A stretch of 34,369 bases of DNA, from positions 1-34,369 of the forward strand of contig CALCUN010000206.1 of assembly GCA_937906975.1 (NCBI GenBank), in the 5' to 3' direction. Under the pieces are notes generated by a model. That model did no database searches, was not told the origin of the DNA, and saw nothing but the letters and a program-made list of their open reading frames with translations. This document shows positions 31,683-34,369 of this stretch, one piece after another. The stretch's first letter is position 1; each line of letters begins with the position of its first letter. The stretch is from an uncultured Bacteroidales bacterium. GTDB lineage: Bacteria > Bacteroidota > Bacteroidia > Bacteroidales > P3. The position numbers and the translations under genes are program-made.

Positions 31683-32090
31683 ATGTACACATTAAAACCA
31701 AAACACATAGTAATTGTAGTGATTTGTCTTTTGGCATTTGTTGGTATAGGTATGTTTGGAATGCCTGTTTACAGAGTTTGGAGCCAAGAAATGCGAGGTA
31801 AAGCACAGCTTGCTGAAGCAGAACAAAACCGTAGAATTAAAGTAGAGGAAGCAAGAGCTAATTTAGAGGCTGAAAAACTAAACGCAAAAGCCGAAATCGA
31901 AAGAGCAAAAGGAGCAGCCGAAGCTATAAAAATAGAAAACGGTACTTTGACCTCAACTTATATTCAATATCTTTGGGTAAGAAACCAATCTAATTTGAAT
32001 GAGAAAACAGTTATTTATATCCCAACAGAGGCTAATTTGCCAATTCTTGAAGCGGGAAAAAGAAATAACTCAATGCCAACAATTAATTAA
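31683..32090 (+). CDS. Small membrane protein resembling the C-terminal tail of SPFH/prohibitin proteins
   Basis: This 135-residue protein has one N-terminal membrane helix (about 9-29) and then a long charged coiled coil rich in AEAE/RAKG (about 35-90, including KAEIERAKGAAEAIKIEN). The C-terminus, NEKTVIYIPTEANLPILEAG, looks like the end of HflK/HflC or stomatin-like proteins (YIQYLWVRN then VIYVPT...LPILE). The PHB/SPFH domain that normally sits between helix and coiled coil is absent. I cannot tell whether it is a truncated relative or a distinct small family; it has its own start, a GAAAGGAAAG ribosome site and an intact length. It lies between pepD and aminopeptidase P, which fits a membrane-protease accessory role (inference). 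Confidence 0.7.
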   Translation: MYTLKPKHIVIVVICLLAFVGIGMFGMPVYRVWSQEMRGKAQLAEAEQNRRIKVEEARANLEAEKLNAKAEIERAKGAAEAIKIENGTLTSTYIQYLWVRNQSNLNEKTVIYIPTEANLPILEAGKRNNSMPTIN

Positions 32091-32112
32091 AACAATTTAA
32101 AAACAAAGCATT

Positions 32113-33480
32113 ATGTTCAGTAAAGAAACTTATATAAACAGACGTAAACAATTAATGAAAGATGTTAAAAGAGGTGTTATCTTAATTTTAGGTAACGGCG
32201 ACAGCCCTTTTAACTATCCAGCAAATACATATACTTTTAGACAAGATAGTACATTTCGTTATTTCTTTGCATATCCTTTGCAAAACCTTGTAGGGGTGAT
32301 AGATGTAGATGAAGGAAAAGAGTATTTGTTCGGCGAAGAAGTTGATATGGACGACATAATATGGACAGGTCCTGTTCCAAGTCTTAGAGATAGAGCAGAG
32401 GAAATAGGAGTTGATAATGTAGGAACAATAAAGGATTTAAGAGAGTTTTTAGATAAAGCAGTTTTTGCAGGAAGAAAAGTACATTTCACACCTCCTTACA
32501 GAGCAGAAAACGTAAACTTTATTTCAGAACTTTTACATATAGAAAGAGAATACGTAAAGGCATACGTAAGTGTGGAACTTATCAACGCATGTGTTAAACA
32601 ACGTTCTATAAAGTCAGAAGAAGAAATCGTAGAAATAGAAAAGGCAGTAGATAACGCATATTTGATGCACACAACTATGATGAAAATGGCTGCAAAAGAA
32701 GGAACCTACGAATATGAAATAGCAGGGGCAATGGAAGGTATAGCACTTAGTGGCGGAGGTCCTGTTTCGTTCCCAATAATCCTTACAACACATGGCGAAA
32801 TCCTACACGGACACGACCATTCTCTTCAAATCAAAAAAGAAAGAATGATAGTTTCTGATGCAGGTTGTGAAAACCCAATGGGATACTGCTCTGATATAAC
32901 TCGTTCTGTGCCTGTGGGTGGAAAATTCTCACAACGCCAAAAAGATATTTATGAAGCGGTGCTTGCAGCTCAACAATTAGTACCAAGCCTTGTGAAACCA
33001 GGAGTGAAATACTCTGAAATTCATCTTGCAGCTGTTACACGTCTTGGTTCAGCCTTAAAAGAACTTGGCATAATGAAAGGAAACATACAAGAGGCTGTAA
33101 AGGCGGGAGCAATGGGCTTGTTTATGCCTCACGGATTAGGCCACATGATGGGCTTAGACGTACACGACATGGAAAATTATGGTGAAAACTATGTTGGATA
33201 TGACAAGAAAAATGTACGTTCTACACAATTTGGACTTTCTTCATTAAGATTGGGAAGAGAATTGCAAGAAGGCTTTGTTATAACTAACGAACCAGGTTGC
33301 TATTTCATACCAGCACTTATAGATAAATGGAAAGCAGAAAATAAATGTAAAGACTTCATAGATTATAGAGTGTTAGAAACATTCAAAGACTTTGGAGGTA
33401 TCAGAATAGAGGACGATCTTCTTGTAACAAGAGACGGTTGCAGATTGTTAGGAAAATACATTCCAAAAACAGTTGCCGAA
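32113..33480 (+). CDS. Xaa-Pro aminopeptidase (aminopeptidase P, M24B), stop codon lost at a chimeric junction
   Basis: This ~456-residue cytoplasmic peptidase removes N-terminal residues ahead of proline. The N-terminal creatinase-like domain (about 1-160) is followed by the pita-bread fold, with the full metal set: Asp249 and Asp261 (VSDAGCENPMGYCSDITRS), His344 (PHGLGHMMGLDVHD), Glu393 (TNEPGCYF) and Glu433 (RIEDD). The sequence runs to GKYIPKTVAEIEA, close to the usual C-terminus, so nearly the whole protein is present. The frame then continues without a stop into SMC-like coiled coil to the window end. That continuation is treated as foreign. It starts 22 bases after the prohibitin-tail-like gene, on the same transcript as pepD. 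Confidence 0.9.
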
Positions 33481-33495
33481 ATTGAAGCACAAAAG
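33465..33495. other. Probable chimeric junction, aminopeptidase P to SMC, in frame
   Basis: Aminopeptidase P homology ends at about AEIEA (33475-33489), and SMC-type coiled coil continues from there. Such a short peptide, AEIEA, is plausible in both proteins, which would give a shared stretch of around 15 bases where an assembler or template switch could join them. Codon use shifts just after, with more ACC, GCC and CGT. Confidence 0.7.
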
Positions 33496-34369
33496 AATGA
33501 AATTCAAACCGAAATCGACAAAATGACGGGTGGTAGAGATAACCTTAACACCACACGTGAAAAGCTAACTGCCGATATTACTTCTTTAAAGCTTTCGGTA
33601 ATCGAAATTGCTAAGGATATTGAATCTATTAACTTCAATAGCGAAACCTTGAATAAAACTATTCTTGAACGACAAGATAGAACCACCGCTATTGATAGCG
33701 AAATTGCCGCTTTACAGTTTAAAAACGAAAACTTAAAGGGTGAAATTGATTCGGTTAACGATATAGTTGAAGAATTAAAAATCAAAATTACCGATAGCGA
33801 AAAGAACATTGCCGATTATATTGAACAACGTAATCAAACCGAAAAATCAGGTGTAGAACTTCGTAACAGCGAACGTGAAAACACATTACAACGTGAAAAA
33901 ATCGGTGGTGAACTTGCACGTCTTACTGAACGCAAGGAAGTTATGATGCGTGAATATGACGACGTTATCCGCCGTCTTTACGATGAATATGAGCTTACCC
34001 GTACCGAAGCTGAAAAAATTGGTATCGAGATTGAAAACCCCAATACCGCTAAAAAGGAATTGGGTGAAATCAAGAGTAAAATTCGCTCACTTGGTAACGT
34101 TAACGTTTCGGCTATTGAAGAATTTAAAGAAGTTAGCGAAAGATATAACTTCTTGTCAACACAAATTGCCGACGTTGAAGCTACACGTGCACAACTTTAT
34201 AAGCTTATCAATCAGTTGACAAGCCAAATGCAAGAAATCTTTACCGAAGGTTTCACAAAAATCAGTCAGAATTTCTCAGTTACTTTTACAGAACTTTTTG
34301 GTGGTGGTCAGGCAAGTTTATCACTTGCAGACCCTGACAATATTCTTGAAAGCGGCAACCTTTGCGGTA
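33481..34369 (+). CDS. smc: Chromosome segregation protein SMC, C-terminal coiled coil and start of second head (fragment)
   Basis: This is about 296 residues of SMC, the condensin-like ATPase that compacts the chromosome. A long heptad-rich coiled coil (ERQDRTTAIDSEIAALQ; KNENLKGEIDSVNDIVEELK) leads into the conserved neck/head boundary IRSLGNVNVSAIEEFKEVSE with RYNFLSTQ. The second head follows, starting FTEGFTKISQNFSVTFTELF and GGGQASLSLADPDNILESG. Wording is of clostridial type. The Walker B and signature motifs lie beyond the window. The 5' part (hinge and first head) is missing, because the frame is joined to aminopeptidase P. The last six residues (ESGNLCG) depart from the usual ESGI(E/D)I, so another error or join near 34352 is possible. 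Confidence 0.85.
   Translation, partial: MEAQKNEIQTEIDKMTGGRDNLNTTREKLTADITSLKLSVIEIAKDIESINFNSETLNKTILERQDRTTAIDSEIAALQFKNENLKGEIDSVNDIVEELKIKITDSEKNIADYIEQRNQTEKSGVELRNSERENTLQREKIGGELARLTERKEVMMREYDDVIRRLYDEYELTRTEAEKIGIEIENPNTAKKELGEIKSKIRSLGNVNVSAIEEFKEVSERYNFLSTQIADVEATRAQLYKLINQLTSQMQEIFTEGFTKISQNFSVTFTELFGGGQASLSLADPDNILESGNLCG

Noticed and set aside
32113..34369. A genuine peptidase-SMC fusion protein.
   Set aside because: Complete aminopeptidase domains meet SMC coiled coil abruptly with a codon-use shift, and the opposite contig end also carries foreign DNA; chimerism is simpler.

Overview
The window is best read as a metagenome or single-cell contig. A long, AT-rich core of Bacteroidota (probably Bacteroidales-like) DNA carries foreign-looking fragments at both ends. 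Evidence for the core's origin: a type IX secretion C-terminal sorting domain on a BspA-type leucine-rich repeat protein, promoters of the Bacteroidota form TTTG-N19-TAnnTTTG, a PG0541-type protein in an RND efflux operon, and a GH92/GH2/ROK mannoside set. Positions 1-1045 encode CtpA (S41 peptidase) and FtsX fragments in an arrangement typical of Firmicutes (possibly Negativicutes). Positions ~33480-34369 encode the C-terminal coiled coil and start of the second head of a clostridial-type SMC. Both joins cut genes, so I treat them as assembly or amplification chimeras until shown otherwise. The right join is in frame and would be mis-annotated as an aminopeptidase P-SMC fusion protein.

Layout of the core. 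1058-2860 (+): 5'-truncated T9SS-secreted LRR protein. 3140-4555 (+): AAA ATPase with a nuclease-like C-terminus. 10556-4698 (-): tripartite RND efflux operon tolC-hlyD-acrB plus a PG0541-type protein, with an inverted repeat in its leader. 16209-10647 (-): a tight housekeeping operon of tgt, LptF/G-family permease, GH3-family protein, sufE, sufT-like protein and a stand-alone peptide-type ABC permease. 16305-18578 (+), diverging from tgt across a perfect 12-bp inverted repeat: GT2 glycosyltransferase, ECF-like sigma factor and GNAT. Then tRNA-Arg(ACG) with its own promoter and terminator, and rubrerythrin.

29109-19568 (-) is a long, closely coupled run: dapB, ROK sugar kinase, GH2 beta-mannosidase, GH92 alpha-mannosidase, YfcE-type phosphoesterase and a DUF6089-like outer-membrane barrel, followed by an OmpA-domain protein with its own clear promoter. 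The glycosidases have signal peptides and could trim mannose from N-glycan-like or mannan substrates, with the ROK kinase taking the released sugar, but there is no SusC/SusD pair here. 29180-33480 (+): YeiH-family transporter, aminoacyl-histidine dipeptidase, a prohibitin-tail-like mini-protein and aminopeptidase P.

The most interesting non-gene signal is a dispersed A/T-rich palindromic repeat with a CCTAAGAGA-type core. One copy lies between genes after the YeiH gene, related twin hairpins lie between rubrerythrin and ompA, and a diverged copy lies inside the ABC permease gene, where it is read in frame as a charged/aromatic insertion. No CRISPR array, insertion sequence, rRNA or prophage was seen. 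No wholly new multi-gene system is convincingly present.
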